Part shown: positions 1 to 6,827 of the stretch, piece by piece
Layout of the letters: each line of letters opens with the position of its first letter
Position numbering within the stretch: position 1 is the first letter of the stretch
Source: Candidatus Aminicenantes bacterium UBA876
GTDB taxonomy: Bacteria > Acidobacteriota > Aminicenantia > UBA2199
DNA: 20,261 nucleotides
Assembly: GCA_002294665.1 (NCBI GenBank)
Contig: DBFQ01000077.1
Location: 48,070 to 68,330, forward strand
Direction of reading: 5' to 3'
The notes under the pieces: generated by a model
Told to the model about the DNA's origin: nothing
The model's database searches: none
The model's input: only the letters and a program-made list of their open reading frames with translations
Program-made: the position numbers and the translations under genes

Positions 1-369
1 GTCCACACGAAATCCCGCCACCAATACGGACCGTTCCGCCCGGCGATCACCCATTTCCAGGCTGATCAGGGATCGGATCCGCCCTTCCAGGCCGGTTTCC
101 TCGCGCAATTCACGCAGGCAGCCCTCCATGGGCGTTTCATCCACTTCGAGGAATCCCCCGGGCAGGCACCATTCGCCGGGACACGGGGCCACGCTGCGCC
201 GAACCAGCAACACGCGACCGGAATCATCGGTTACCACTGCCGCGGTCGCCGGGATGGGGTTTTCATACGCCACCTGGCCGCATTCGGGACACACTTTCCT
301 CAAGCGGCCGTCCAGAACGCGCTCAATCAATTCACAGCCGCAGGCGCGACAATAACGCAGCGGAGTCAT
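1..369 (-). CDS. Nudix hydrolase with N-terminal zinc ribbon (3' end outside window)
   Basis: The first 123 codons are visible; the C-terminus lies beyond the left edge. Residues about 7-32 form a zinc ribbon with two pairs of cysteines (CRAC near the start, CPEC about 20 residues later), as in NudC/NADH-pyrophosphatase-type and related Nudix proteins. Then follows a textbook Nudix box, GFLEVDE...RELREETGL, matching GX5EX7REUXEEXGU, whose glutamates bind the catalytic metal. Nudix enzymes cleave nucleoside diphosphates linked to another moiety. The ATG overlaps the TGA of the upstream thiazole synthase gene (ATGA, 366-369), so translation is probably coupled. The substrate cannot be read from sequence; the context suggests the adenylated thiazole made by Thi4 (inference), but ADP-ribose or NADH are alternatives. 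Confidence 0.9.
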   Translation of the reverse strand, partial: MTPLRYCRACGCELIERVLDGRLRKVCPECGQVAYENPIPATAAVVTDDSGRVLLVRRSVAPCPGEWCLPGGFLEVDETPMEGCLRELREETGLEGRIRSLISLEMGDRRAERSVLVAGFRVD

Positions 370-1157
370 GGCCGCAGGACAGCGGCCATTTCAGCGGCGA
401 TTTTTTCTCCTGACAAGAGCATCCCGCCGAAAACCGGCCCCATTCGCGGACCACCCTTGGCGGCATTGGCGGCCATTCCGGTTACGTACAACCCGGGGAA
501 AACTTCGCCCGCGTTCTGAATGGTCCACTCTTCGCCGCGATGGGCCCACATCGACATCTCTCCCACTACATTGCCGCTGCGGGTATTCAAACGGGCATCG
601 ATCTTGCGCGCCACAATGGCGCAGACCTCCGCATCATGGCCGGTTCCATCCACGACAAAGCGTGAGCGTACGGTCAGCGGATCCACGTGCAGGCCCAGGT
701 GGGTCACCGGTGACCAGTTCAGCACCAGCCCGCTTACCCGCTTTTCGTGATCGGTCTCCCTGAACATCACATCTTCGACATGGATCAGGTTGAAAATCGG
801 CGTGCCCGATTGCACGCAAAGAGCAATCAGCATTGCGGTGGCTTCCACGCTGTCGGCGGTATAATATCCCTCGCCGTATTCGCGGTAATGAATCCCCAAC
901 CTGTCCAGCAGGTGCAGCGCGGACTCCTGTACCACCAATTCATTGAACATCATGCCGCCGCCCCACATGCCTCCTCCCGGAGAGAGCTTGGATTCAAAAA
1001 CCGCGGCACGGAAACCAAGACGGCCCAGTTCGATACCGCATACCAGGTTGGAGGGGCCTCCGCCCACCAGAGCGACATCCAACTCCAGCGAATCCAGCAA
1101 TTTGGCTGTCCAGCGCTCGATTATGGCGCGGGATATGCGTATGTCATCCAATTCCAT
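366..1157 (-). CDS. thi4: Thiamine thiazole synthase, archaeal/His type
   Basis: A 263-residue Thi4/ribulose-1,5-bisphosphate-synthase-type flavin-fold protein. It has the dinucleotide-binding VGGGPSNLVCGIEL (31-44), the ESKLSPGGGMWGGGMMF block (55-71) and a C-terminal GMAANAAKGGPRMGPVFGGM segment (227-246). Thi4 converts NAD and glycine plus sulfur to an adenylated carboxythiazole, the thiazole precursor of thiamine. In yeast the sulfur comes from an active-site Cys; here the equivalent segment reads LGLHVDP with His157, as in methanogen enzymes that use sulfide catalytically. The start was chosen at 1157 because AAGGAG lies 7 nt upstream and a promoter lies just before it. A longer reading frame from a TTG at 1217 is rejected because that TTG is the -35 box. 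No TPP riboswitch was seen in the short leader. Forms an ATGA-coupled pair with the Nudix gene. Confidence 0.95.
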   Translation of the reverse strand: MELDDIRISRAIIERWTAKLLDSLELDVALVGGGPSNLVCGIELGRLGFRAAVFESKLSPGGGMWGGGMMFNELVVQESALHLLDRLGIHYREYGEGYYTADSVEATAMLIALCVQSGTPIFNLIHVEDVMFRETDHEKRVSGLVLNWSPVTHLGLHVDPLTVRSRFVVDGTGHDAEVCAIVARKIDARLNTRSGNVVGEMSMWAHRGEEWTIQNAGEVFPGLYVTGMAANAAKGGPRMGPVFGGMLLSGEKIAAEMAAVLRP

Positions 1158-1164
1158 GGGGAAA

Positions 1165-1170
1165 CTCCTT
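1165..1170 (-). promoter_or_regulatory. Ribosome-binding site deciding the thi4 start
   Basis: AAGGAG on the minus strand, 7 nt before the ATG at 1157. It supports the short form of Thi4 over the TTG-initiated extension. Confidence 0.8.
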
Positions 1171-1188
1171 GATGAATGGCTCGGTTCA

Positions 1189-1217
1189 AGTGTACTCCAA
1201 AACCGCGGGGCGATCAA
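1189..1217 (-). promoter_or_regulatory. Sigma70-like promoter of thi4-nudix
   Basis: TTGATC (1212-1217), 17-bp spacer, TACACT (1189-1194) on the minus strand. The predicted start near 1182 gives a leader of about 25 nt containing the AAGGAG site. Confidence 0.7.
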
Positions 1218-1238
1218 GTGGCAAGCTTCAGGAGGGAT

Positions 1239-2351
1239 TCAGTCTAACGGCAGTTCGACAATGCGATACGACTTGGTGATTCTGGCATTGATATGCTGCA
1301 GTACGCTGTTCATCGGACCATTGGACTCCAGGATCCAACTCAACTCCGCCTTGTGGATGTTGTGGGAGATGGCGTTGATCATGGTGCGGCGGTAAAAAAC
1401 CAGGTCAATTCCACGTTGCCGGTATTCGGGTACCACCCCCATGAGCAATACGCGGATGGCGTCGATCTTTTTCACCCGGCGCAACAGGCGCAGCCAGTTT
1501 ACGGGGAACAGGCGCCCGTTGAGGCCGCGCAACGCCTGGTATACATCCGGCAATGCCAGGGAAAAACCCACCGCTTCGCCGTCTTTTTCCGCCAGCATGA
1601 TCAGGTCCCTGTGGGCGAATGGTTTCACCCGCTTGAAATCCTCGATCATTTCGTTTTTTTCCAGCGGTACAAAGCCCCAATTGTCCGCCCAGGAGCGATT
1701 GAAAAGGTCGACCACAACTGCCGATTCCGCTTCAACCCGTGAATAATCGGGATACCGGAACGCAATCCCCTGCCGGGCAAGGCGCTGTTCCAGGCGATCG
1801 ACTATCTTGGGGAAACGAATGGTGGCGGAATCCACTTCATAGGCAAAGAAGCGCATAGCCGGACGAAATCCGCACTGGTGCAACAGGTCTAGATAGTACT
1901 CGGGATTATAGGGCATCAGAATCCGCGGCGGCTCGGAAAAACCCTGGTCCAGCAGCCCGGAAACATTGTTTGTGGAAAAATCAGTCGGCCCCAGCATGCG
2001 GCGGGCCCCATGCCGTTTCACCCATTGCGCGGCGGCATGTACCAATGCACGCGCAACCCCAAGGTCATTCACGCATTCAAAACGGCCGAAGAATCCGGTT
2101 CCCGCGCCATGCGCGCGATCATGATCCCGGTTGATAATCGCGGCGATGCGCCCCACCAGGCGGTCCCCCCGAAACGCCAGAAAAAACTGCACCGGATTGC
2201 GTTGCAGAAACGTGTTGTATCGAGGCAGGTGGAAACGCCATTCATCCGTGCGCAATTGCGGTACCCAAAAGGGGTTGCGCCGATATAACCGGTAGGGGAA
2301 AAAAACAAACCGGCGCAGAAGCGCACGCGACGTGACCGGGACGATCGACAT
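1239..2351 (-). CDS. GNAT-fold N-acetyltransferase-like protein (YghO-type)
   Basis: About 370 residues. The C-terminal half carries an acetyl-CoA-binding motif A, MGVVPEYRQRGID (about 305-317), typical of GNAT enzymes. The N-terminal half has the conserved block GPTDFSTNNVSGLL (about 121-134) followed by PYNPEYY and GF, a pattern I associate with large, two-lobed YghO-like acetyltransferases of unknown substrate. I chose ATG 2351 because GTGAGG lies 8 nt upstream and the mapped promoter would start RNA near 2386; the ATG at 2390 would lie upstream of that start. ATG 2381 is a possible alternative. It is a monocistronic unit: thi4 downstream has its own promoter. A 7-T run (1654-1660) lies in the gene. 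The acetylated substrate is unknown. Confidence 0.85.
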   Translation of the reverse strand: MSIVPVTSRALLRRFVFFPYRLYRRNPFWVPQLRTDEWRFHLPRYNTFLQRNPVQFFLAFRGDRLVGRIAAIINRDHDRAHGAGTGFFGRFECVNDLGVARALVHAAAQWVKRHGARRMLGPTDFSTNNVSGLLDQGFSEPPRILMPYNPEYYLDLLHQCGFRPAMRFFAYEVDSATIRFPKIVDRLEQRLARQGIAFRYPDYSRVEAESAVVVDLFNRSWADNWGFVPLEKNEMIEDFKRVKPFAHRDLIMLAEKDGEAVGFSLALPDVYQALRGLNGRLFPVNWLRLLRRVKKIDAIRVLLMGVVPEYRQRGIDLVFYRRTMINAISHNIHKAELSWILESNGPMNSVLQHINARITKSYRIVELPLD

Positions 2352-2359
2352 TTCAAGCG

Positions 2360-2365
2360 CCTCAC
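2360..2365 (-). promoter_or_regulatory. Ribosome-binding site deciding the acetyltransferase start
   Basis: GTGAGG on the minus strand, 8 nt before ATG 2351; the upstream in-frame ATG at 2390 has no such site. Confidence 0.6.
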
Positions 2366-2392
2366 TGGTTTCGGGCTTCATGGTTTGCATCT

Positions 2393-2421
2393 ATTGTAGC
2401 GGAAACCGTTCCCGCTCTCAA
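2393..2421 (-). promoter_or_regulatory. Sigma70-like promoter of the acetyltransferase gene
   Basis: TTGAGA (2416-2421), 17 bp, TACAAT (2393-2398) on the minus strand, in the divergent gap with pgeF. Confidence 0.7.
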
Positions 2422-2437
2422 GCGACAAAAAACCGCC

Positions 2438-2466
2438 TTGACATCCGGGTTGATCTTGGTTAGAAA
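2438..2466 (+). promoter_or_regulatory. Sigma70-like promoter of pgeF
   Basis: Perfect -35 TTGACA (2438-2443), 17-bp spacer, TAGAAA (2461-2466, 4 of 6 matches). The predicted transcription start near 2473 leaves only about 6 nt before the ATG, so the mRNA has a very short leader. Confidence 0.65.
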
Positions 2467-2478
2467 ATAGGCCTCGAC

Positions 2479-3252
2479 ATGGACACCACGCACGCCACCA
2501 GGGAGCCCCCTGACGCACCGCGAATCTACCACGCGGGAAACATCTGCTTCGGACACACGCAGATCGCCACGGATCCACACGATCTGGAGGCGATCCTTTC
2601 CAAACGGCTGGCTTTCCCCATCACGCGCCCCGCCTTCCAGCTGAAACAGGAACACACCTCTCGCATCGTCGGTTCCCAGGACCATGATGGCGAAACGGCG
2701 GCCGATGGTTTTGTGCTGGAAGAAACCGGCAGGCCGGGAATCATCCGTACCGCGGACTGCACGCCGCTGTTTTTCTGGAACGACAATGGCGCAACCGCTG
2801 GCCTGGTGCATGTGGGGTGGCGGGGGCTGGCCGGCGGGATCGTTACCAACCTGATCCAGCTGTTGAGGCGACGGCGCATACCCTTTCACTCAATGAATTT
2901 CTGGCTGGGACCGGCCATTGAAGGCCAGTGCTATGCCGTCGGCGATGAACTGCCGCGTCTGTTTCCCGGTCCATCCCCTTCGTTCTGGGGTTTCTCGCGG
3001 GACCAACGGGGCCAGTGGCGACTCGATGTCCGTGATGGCGTAGAAAACGTTCTGCGGCAAGCCGGATTCCCGGCCCGACGCATCCGGCGATCGGCGCTGT
3101 GCACTTTCTGTTCAGAAGGAATGCCTTCTTACCGGCGTGAAGGCCCGGGATGCGGTCGCATCCTGAATTTTATCCTACGAATTCCCATCCCGTTCTCCCG
3201 GCCGCAGGCAAACGGGCCGGGAGAACGGGTCCAGCGGTTTACTCCGCCATGA
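2479..3252 (+). CDS. pgeF: Peptidoglycan editing factor / multicopper-oxidase-like purine nucleoside phosphorylase (YfiH/YlmD family)
   Basis: A 257-residue YfiH/PgeF (laccase-domain) protein. Family hallmarks are KQEHTSRIV, RTADCTP, HVGWRGLAGGI and GPAIEGQCYAVG. The three metal ligands of the family correspond to His59, Cys94 and His111. Members were described as acting on purine nucleosides and, in E. coli, as removing L-Ser-containing peptidoglycan precursors. The conserved part ends at GRILNFIL (226-233). The remaining 24 residues are atypical, run through a perfect 15-bp hairpin and overlap the convergent fabF by 14 nt. The codon just after Leu233 is CGA (3178-3180), one transition from TGA, so the tail may be a stop-loss extension or a sequencing error. 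There is no strong Shine-Dalgarno before the ATG. Confidence 0.92.
   Translation: MDTTHATREPPDAPRIYHAGNICFGHTQIATDPHDLEAILSKRLAFPITRPAFQLKQEHTSRIVGSQDHDGETAADGFVLEETGRPGIIRTADCTPLFFWNDNGATAGLVHVGWRGLAGGIVTNLIQLLRRRRIPFHSMNFWLGPAIEGQCYAVGDELPRLFPGPSPSFWGFSRDQRGQWRLDVRDGVENVLRQAGFPARRIRRSALCTFCSEGMPSYRREGPGCGRILNFILRIPIPFSRPQANGPGERVQRFTPP
3189..3229. terminator. Perfect 15-bp hairpin between convergent pgeF and fabF
   Basis: Arms 3189-3203 and 3215-3229 are perfectly complementary, with an 11-nt loop. It lies 9 nt past the fabF stop and inside the 3' end of pgeF. Neither strand shows a clear T tract after the stem, so if it terminates transcription it does so as a T-less or Rho-assisted hairpin, possibly in both directions. 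Confidence 0.6.
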
Positions 3253-4507
3253 ATCGGGAAATAACCAGGGATCCGTTGGTGCCGCCGAATCCAAATGAGT
3301 TGGTCAGGGCGTAGGTCAATTCTCTTGCGATTCCCTTGCCCGGAGTATAGTTCAAATCGCATTCCGGATCGGGGAACTCCAGGTTGATGGTGGGAGGAAT
3401 AAAACCTTCCTTCAAAGCCATGTTCGTAAACAGAAACTCAATGGCACCCGTAGCGCCCAGCATGTGACCGGTCATCGATTTGGTTGAACTGACCGCCACC
3501 TTGTCGGCATACGTGCCGAATAATTTTCGGATCGCCAGGCTTTCGGTCTTGTCATTGAGAGGGGTAGAGGTGCCGTGAGCATTGATGTAGTCGATACGGT
3601 CAGGGGTCAGGCCGGCGTCACGAATGGCCATATCCATGGTCCGTGCCGCACCTTCCGCTTCCGGATCCGGAGCCGTCATGTGATACGCATCGCCGGTATA
3701 ACCGTAACCCAGCACTTCGGCATAGATCCGCGCGTTGCGTTTCAGTGCACTCTCCAGGCTTTCCAGCACCACGATGGCCGCGCCTTCGGCGATGACAAAT
3801 CCATCGCGTTGCAGATCGAACGGACGGCTGGCCTTTTCCGGCGCGTCATTGCGTGAGGAAAGCGCCTTCATGATGGAAAAACCGGCTACACCCAGGGGGG
3901 TGATGGGATACTCCGCACCCCCGGCCATCATGATATCCGCGTCTCCCATCTGAATGATGCGGAAAGACTCTCCGATCGAATGGGTGCTGGTGGTACAAGC
4001 CGTCACATTGGCCAGGTTGGGACCCTTCAGGCCATATCGAATGGACACGTTTCCCGAAGCGAGGTTGGCAATGGTGGCCGGCAGGAAGTAGGGGGAAACC
4101 CGGGAAGGTCCACGCTCCAGCAACCGGGTCTGATTTTCCTCAATCGTTGAGATGCCGCCGATGCCGGAGCCGATATAAACCCCACAGCGGGTCAGGTCGA
4201 CTGCGGCGCTTTCCAGGCCGCTGTCCCGGTAGGCTTCTTCCGCCGCGATCAGGGCGAACTGGATAAAGGGATCGTACTTGCGCAGTTCGCGCTTGTCGAA
4301 ATACTCCAGCGGATCGTAGTTTTTGACTTCACCGGCAACCTGGGAATAGTACTCGGAGGCGTCAAACCGGGAAATACGGCTGATACCATTGGCACCGGCG
4401 CGAACCTGGCTCCAGCTTTCACCAGCGGTACGGCCCAGGGGAGAGATGGCTCCCAGACCCGTTACCACCACCCGCTTCAGGTTGATGGTCTTTCTGACAA
4501 GGTTCAT
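3239..4507 (-). CDS. fabF: Beta-ketoacyl-ACP synthase II
   Basis: A 422-residue KAS II that condenses acyl-ACP with malonyl-ACP in fatty acid elongation, in the cytoplasm. The Cys-His-His triad is visible: Cys171 in TACTTSTHSIG, His311 in NAHGTSTP and His348 in STKSMTGHMLGATG, with Lys343 before it. The C-terminal NSFGFGGTN loop (near 405-413) is intact. The length is normal; about 8 extra residues precede the usual KRVVVTGLG start. The ATG lies 3 nt after the acpP stop, so the two are translationally close. It is the last gene of the fab operon and ends 9 nt before the hairpin shared with pgeF. Confidence 0.98.
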   Translation of the reverse strand: MNLVRKTINLKRVVVTGLGAISPLGRTAGESWSQVRAGANGISRISRFDASEYYSQVAGEVKNYDPLEYFDKRELRKYDPFIQFALIAAEEAYRDSGLESAAVDLTRCGVYIGSGIGGISTIEENQTRLLERGPSRVSPYFLPATIANLASGNVSIRYGLKGPNLANVTACTTSTHSIGESFRIIQMGDADIMMAGGAEYPITPLGVAGFSIMKALSSRNDAPEKASRPFDLQRDGFVIAEGAAIVVLESLESALKRNARIYAEVLGYGYTGDAYHMTAPDPEAEGAARTMDMAIRDAGLTPDRIDYINAHGTSTPLNDKTESLAIRKLFGTYADKVAVSSTKSMTGHMLGATGAIEFLFTNMALKEGFIPPTINLEFPDPECDLNYTPGKGIARELTYALTNSFGFGGTNGSLVISRFMAE

Positions 4508-4510
4508 GTC

Positions 4511-4753
4511 TTATTTCATTTTTTCAACGATGAAATCAACCGCGGATCCGACGGTGTTCAGCTTTTCCGCTTCTTCTTCCGGGATCTTGAGGTCGAATTC
4601 ATCTTCCAGGGCCATGATCAACTCCACCTGATCCAGAGAGTCCGCTCCCAGATCCTCGACGAATTTCGCATCCGTGGTCACCTGATCTTCACCCACATTC
4701 AACTTTTCAGCCACGACTTCCTTGACTTTTCCCATGATCTCTTCTTTTGTCAT
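4511..4753 (-). CDS. acpP: Acyl carrier protein
   Basis: An 80-residue acidic four-helix carrier protein. The phosphopantetheine attachment site is Ser39 in [10 protein letters not shown]. It shuttles acyl chains between the Fab enzymes and to PlsX. The start at 4753 (MTKEEIMGK) is set by GGAGG 5 nt upstream; an in-frame ATG at 4813 would add 20 atypical residues. A 114-nt gap separates it from fabG, the only sizeable gap in the operon, and may carry extra regulation of this usually highly expressed gene. Confidence 0.97.
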   Translation of the reverse strand: MTKEEIMGKVKEVVAEKLNVGEDQVTTDAKFVEDLGADSLDQVELIMALEDEFDLKIPEEEAEKLNTVGSAVDFIVEKMK

Positions 4754-4758
4754 TTTTT

Positions 4759-4763
4759 CCTCC
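4759..4763 (-). promoter_or_regulatory. Strong ribosome-binding site of acpP
   Basis: GGAGG on the minus strand, 5 nt (all A) before ATG 4753; it fixes the short acpP start. Confidence 0.8.
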
Positions 4764-4792
4764 AATTTAGATTGGTCTGTCGCATTTATCAC

Positions 4793-4828
4793 GGGGTTGA
4801 CGGCTTCGTCCACTGCGTCAGAATCCCC
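4793..4828 (-). other. Imperfect hairpin in the fabG-acpP gap
   Basis: On the minus strand GGGG (4825-4828) and TGACG (4816-4820) can pair with CGTCA (4798-4802) and CCCC (4793-4796), with an asymmetric internal loop and a 13-nt apical loop. No T tract follows. It could be an RNA processing or stability element that separates acpP-fabF from the upstream message; the functional role is inference. Confidence 0.3.
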
Positions 4829-4867
4829 TTTCGTTTCATTTTCATTGTTTCGATATATGTGGCGGAT

Positions 4868-5608
4868 CTACATCACCAATCCGCCGGATACGTTGATCAC
4901 GGTCCCGGTTATATAACCGGCGGCCGGAGATACCAGAAACCCCACGGCATCGGCGATGTCTTGGGGAGTGCCTCCCCTGCGCAGGGGGATCTGACTCAGG
5001 TACCCCTCTTTGACTTTGTCGGACAACTGATCCGTCATCTCGGTGATGATGAACCCCGGGGCGATCGCATTGACCGTCACGTTGCGGCCGCCCAATTCCC
5101 GGGCCATGGTCTTGGTCATGGCGATCAGGCCCGCCTTGGAAGCGGCGTAGTTGGCCTGGCCCGCCGTACCCATCAAACCGGCTACCGAGGCGATATTGAC
5201 CATTCTTCCGGAACGCTGCCTCATCATCACCTTGGCCGCTTCCCGGGAACAGAGGAAAGCCCCCTTCAGATTGATGTCTAAAACCAGGTCCCAATCCGCC
5301 TGGCTCATCCTCACCAGCAGGTTATCGCGGGTGACTCCGGCGTTGTTAACCAGCACGTCAACGCTGCCCCAGGCCTCATTGACACCCTGAATCAACGCCT
5401 CGACATCCGGCTCACTGGACACATCCGTGCGCACAACCCGGGCGGAGACTCCCAGCGCTTCCACTTCGTTGGCGGTGGAACGGGCGTCTGCTTCGAGGAT
5501 ATCCGAAATGGCCACATTGTATCCTGCTCCGGCCAGGTGCAGGGCAATCGTGCGACCGATTCCCCGGGCCGCCCCGGTGACAATCGCGTTTCCTTTTCTC
5601 TCAGGCAT
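4868..5608 (-). CDS. fabG: 3-oxoacyl-ACP reductase
   Basis: A 246-residue short-chain dehydrogenase of normal FabG length. It has the NADPH-binding TGAARGIG (11-18), NNAG (88-91), and the catalytic Asn112, Ser141, Tyr154 and Lys158 (YAASK). It reduces 3-oxoacyl-ACP to 3-hydroxyacyl-ACP in the elongation cycle. The ATG overlaps the plsX stop by 8 nt, with a GGAGG 9 nt upstream inside plsX. In many bacteria fabH and fabD lie between plsX and fabG; here they are absent. Confidence 0.97.
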   Translation of the reverse strand: MPERKGNAIVTGAARGIGRTIALHLAGAGYNVAISDILEADARSTANEVEALGVSARVVRTDVSSEPDVEALIQGVNEAWGSVDVLVNNAGVTRDNLLVRMSQADWDLVLDINLKGAFLCSREAAKVMMRQRSGRMVNIASVAGLMGTAGQANYAASKAGLIAMTKTMARELGGRNVTVNAIAPGFIITEMTDQLSDKVKEGYLSQIPLRRGGTPQDIADAVGFLVSPAAGYITGTVINVSGGLVM

Positions 5609-6638
5609 AACTCAACTCCTCCAGAACATTGCGAACGCCGCTGATCTCGGCGGAAATACGCTCCAGCACCCGTTCCCGCACCATGCGCACGGACAGTTCC
5701 AGCGCGCTGCCAACGGCCTTGGCGTTTGAACGGCCGTGCCCGATTACCACGATTCCGTTGATTCCCAGCAGCAGGGCGCCACCGATCTCGGCATAATCCA
5801 GGCGGCGGCGCAGGCGCCGCAACGAGCGCTTCAACAAAAATACGCCCAGGCGGGATTGCAGGCTGGAACGCATTTCACTGCGGATCATGGACATGACCAC
5901 ATCCACCACGCCCTCTGCGACTTTCAGGGTGATATTGCCGGTAAAACCGTCGGTGATGATCAGATCGGACTCGCCCAGGTACGCATCCCGGCCTTCCACA
6001 TTGCCGATAAAGTTGATATCCATGGATTTCAGAATGGCATAGGTGCGCTTGATCAACTCGTTTCCCTTGCCTTCCTCTTCACCGATGCTCATCAACGCAA
6101 TGCGGGGATTTTCAATCCCGTGCACGGTTTGCATGAACGCCTTGCCCATCAGCGCGAATTCCACCAGGTGCCGCGGCCGTGAATCCACATTGGCGCCCAC
6201 GTCCATCAGCATGGTCTTGCCTTTAACCGTGGGGATCAACGTCGCCAGGGCCGGACGGCCGATTCCCTCCAGCATGCCCAGGTTGGCCTTGGCCAATGCC
6301 ATTACCGCGCCCGTGTTGCCGGCTGATACCATCGCCTGCGCATCACCCCTGCGCACCAGATCCAAAGCGCGCTGGATGGACGTCCGTTCACGCTTGCGCC
6401 AATACGTGAGCAATTGCTCACGCATGGAGATCTGGTCGTTGGCGTTGATGACACTCAACCTTTCGTTCATGCCGCCGGCAGGCAGTCTGCGCAACTCGCG
6501 ACGGATCTCGCGCTTCTTTCCAACCAGGTAGATACGGGGGTCCGGATTTCTGGTCATGAATTCCATCACGCCTTTCACAACCTCCGCGGGAGCGTGGTCA
6601 CCCCCCATGGCGTCGATGGCCACCGCGACCGGTTCCAT
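5601..6638 (-). CDS. plsX: Phosphate acyltransferase
   Basis: A 345-residue PlsX that converts acyl-ACP and phosphate to acyl phosphate, the donor for PlsY in phospholipid synthesis. Recognised from the N-terminal AIDAMGGDHAP (about 8-18), the SAGNTGAVMA block (about 105-114) and MLMDVGAN. Length is typical. The start is 3 nt after the rpmF stop, with only a weak GAAGAA ahead, so it probably depends on coupled translation. Its 3' end overlaps fabG by 8 nt. Confidence 0.97.
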   Translation of the reverse strand: MEPVAVAIDAMGGDHAPAEVVKGVMEFMTRNPDPRIYLVGKKREIRRELRRLPAGGMNERLSVINANDQISMREQLLTYWRKRERTSIQRALDLVRRGDAQAMVSAGNTGAVMALAKANLGMLEGIGRPALATLIPTVKGKTMLMDVGANVDSRPRHLVEFALMGKAFMQTVHGIENPRIALMSIGEEEGKGNELIKRTYAILKSMDINFIGNVEGRDAYLGESDLIITDGFTGNITLKVAEGVVDVVMSMIRSEMRSSLQSRLGVFLLKRSLRRLRRRLDYAEIGGALLLGINGIVVIGHGRSNAKAVGSALELSVRMVRERVLERISAEISGVRNVLEELSYA

Positions 6639-6641
6639 GCA

Positions 6642-6824
6642 CTATTCTTCGTTTCCCGTAGTAACCTGGCGGCCAGCGTAATACCCGCAGTTTCTGCACA
6701 CACGGTGGGGAAGCTTGGGTTCCTTGCAATTCGGACAGACGGAGAGTCCCTCCACCTTCAGCGCATCATGCGACCTGCGTTTATGGGTTCTCTGATGGGA
6801 ATGCCGCCGTTTGGGTAACGCCAT
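6642..6824 (-). CDS. rpmF: 50S ribosomal protein L32, zinc-binding form
   Basis: A 60-residue L32, with the MALPKRRHSHQRTHKRRSHD start and a four-cysteine zinc ribbon Cys30, Cys33, Cys43 and Cys46. This is the zinc-dependent (C+) paralogue form. A GAGG Shine-Dalgarno overlaps the last codons of yceD. The yceD-rpmF-plsX order is conserved in many bacteria and links ribosome and lipid synthesis. Confidence 0.97.
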   Translation of the reverse strand: MALPKRRHSHQRTHKRRSHDALKVEGLSVCPNCKEPKLPHRVCRNCGYYAGRQVTTGNEE

Positions 6825-6827
6825 GAT

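Noticed and set aside
1158..1217. N-terminal extension of Thi4 from a TTG at 1217
   Set aside because: The TTG is the -35 hexamer of a good promoter; the ATG at 1157 has AAGGAG and matches the family N-terminus.
1158..1238. TPP riboswitch upstream of thi4
   Set aside because: The leader after the predicted transcription start is only about 25 nt and I do not see the conserved THI-box elements.
4754..4813. 20-residue N-terminal extension of AcpP from ATG 4813
   Set aside because: ACPs start at the MTKEE-like helix; GGAGG directly precedes ATG 4753.
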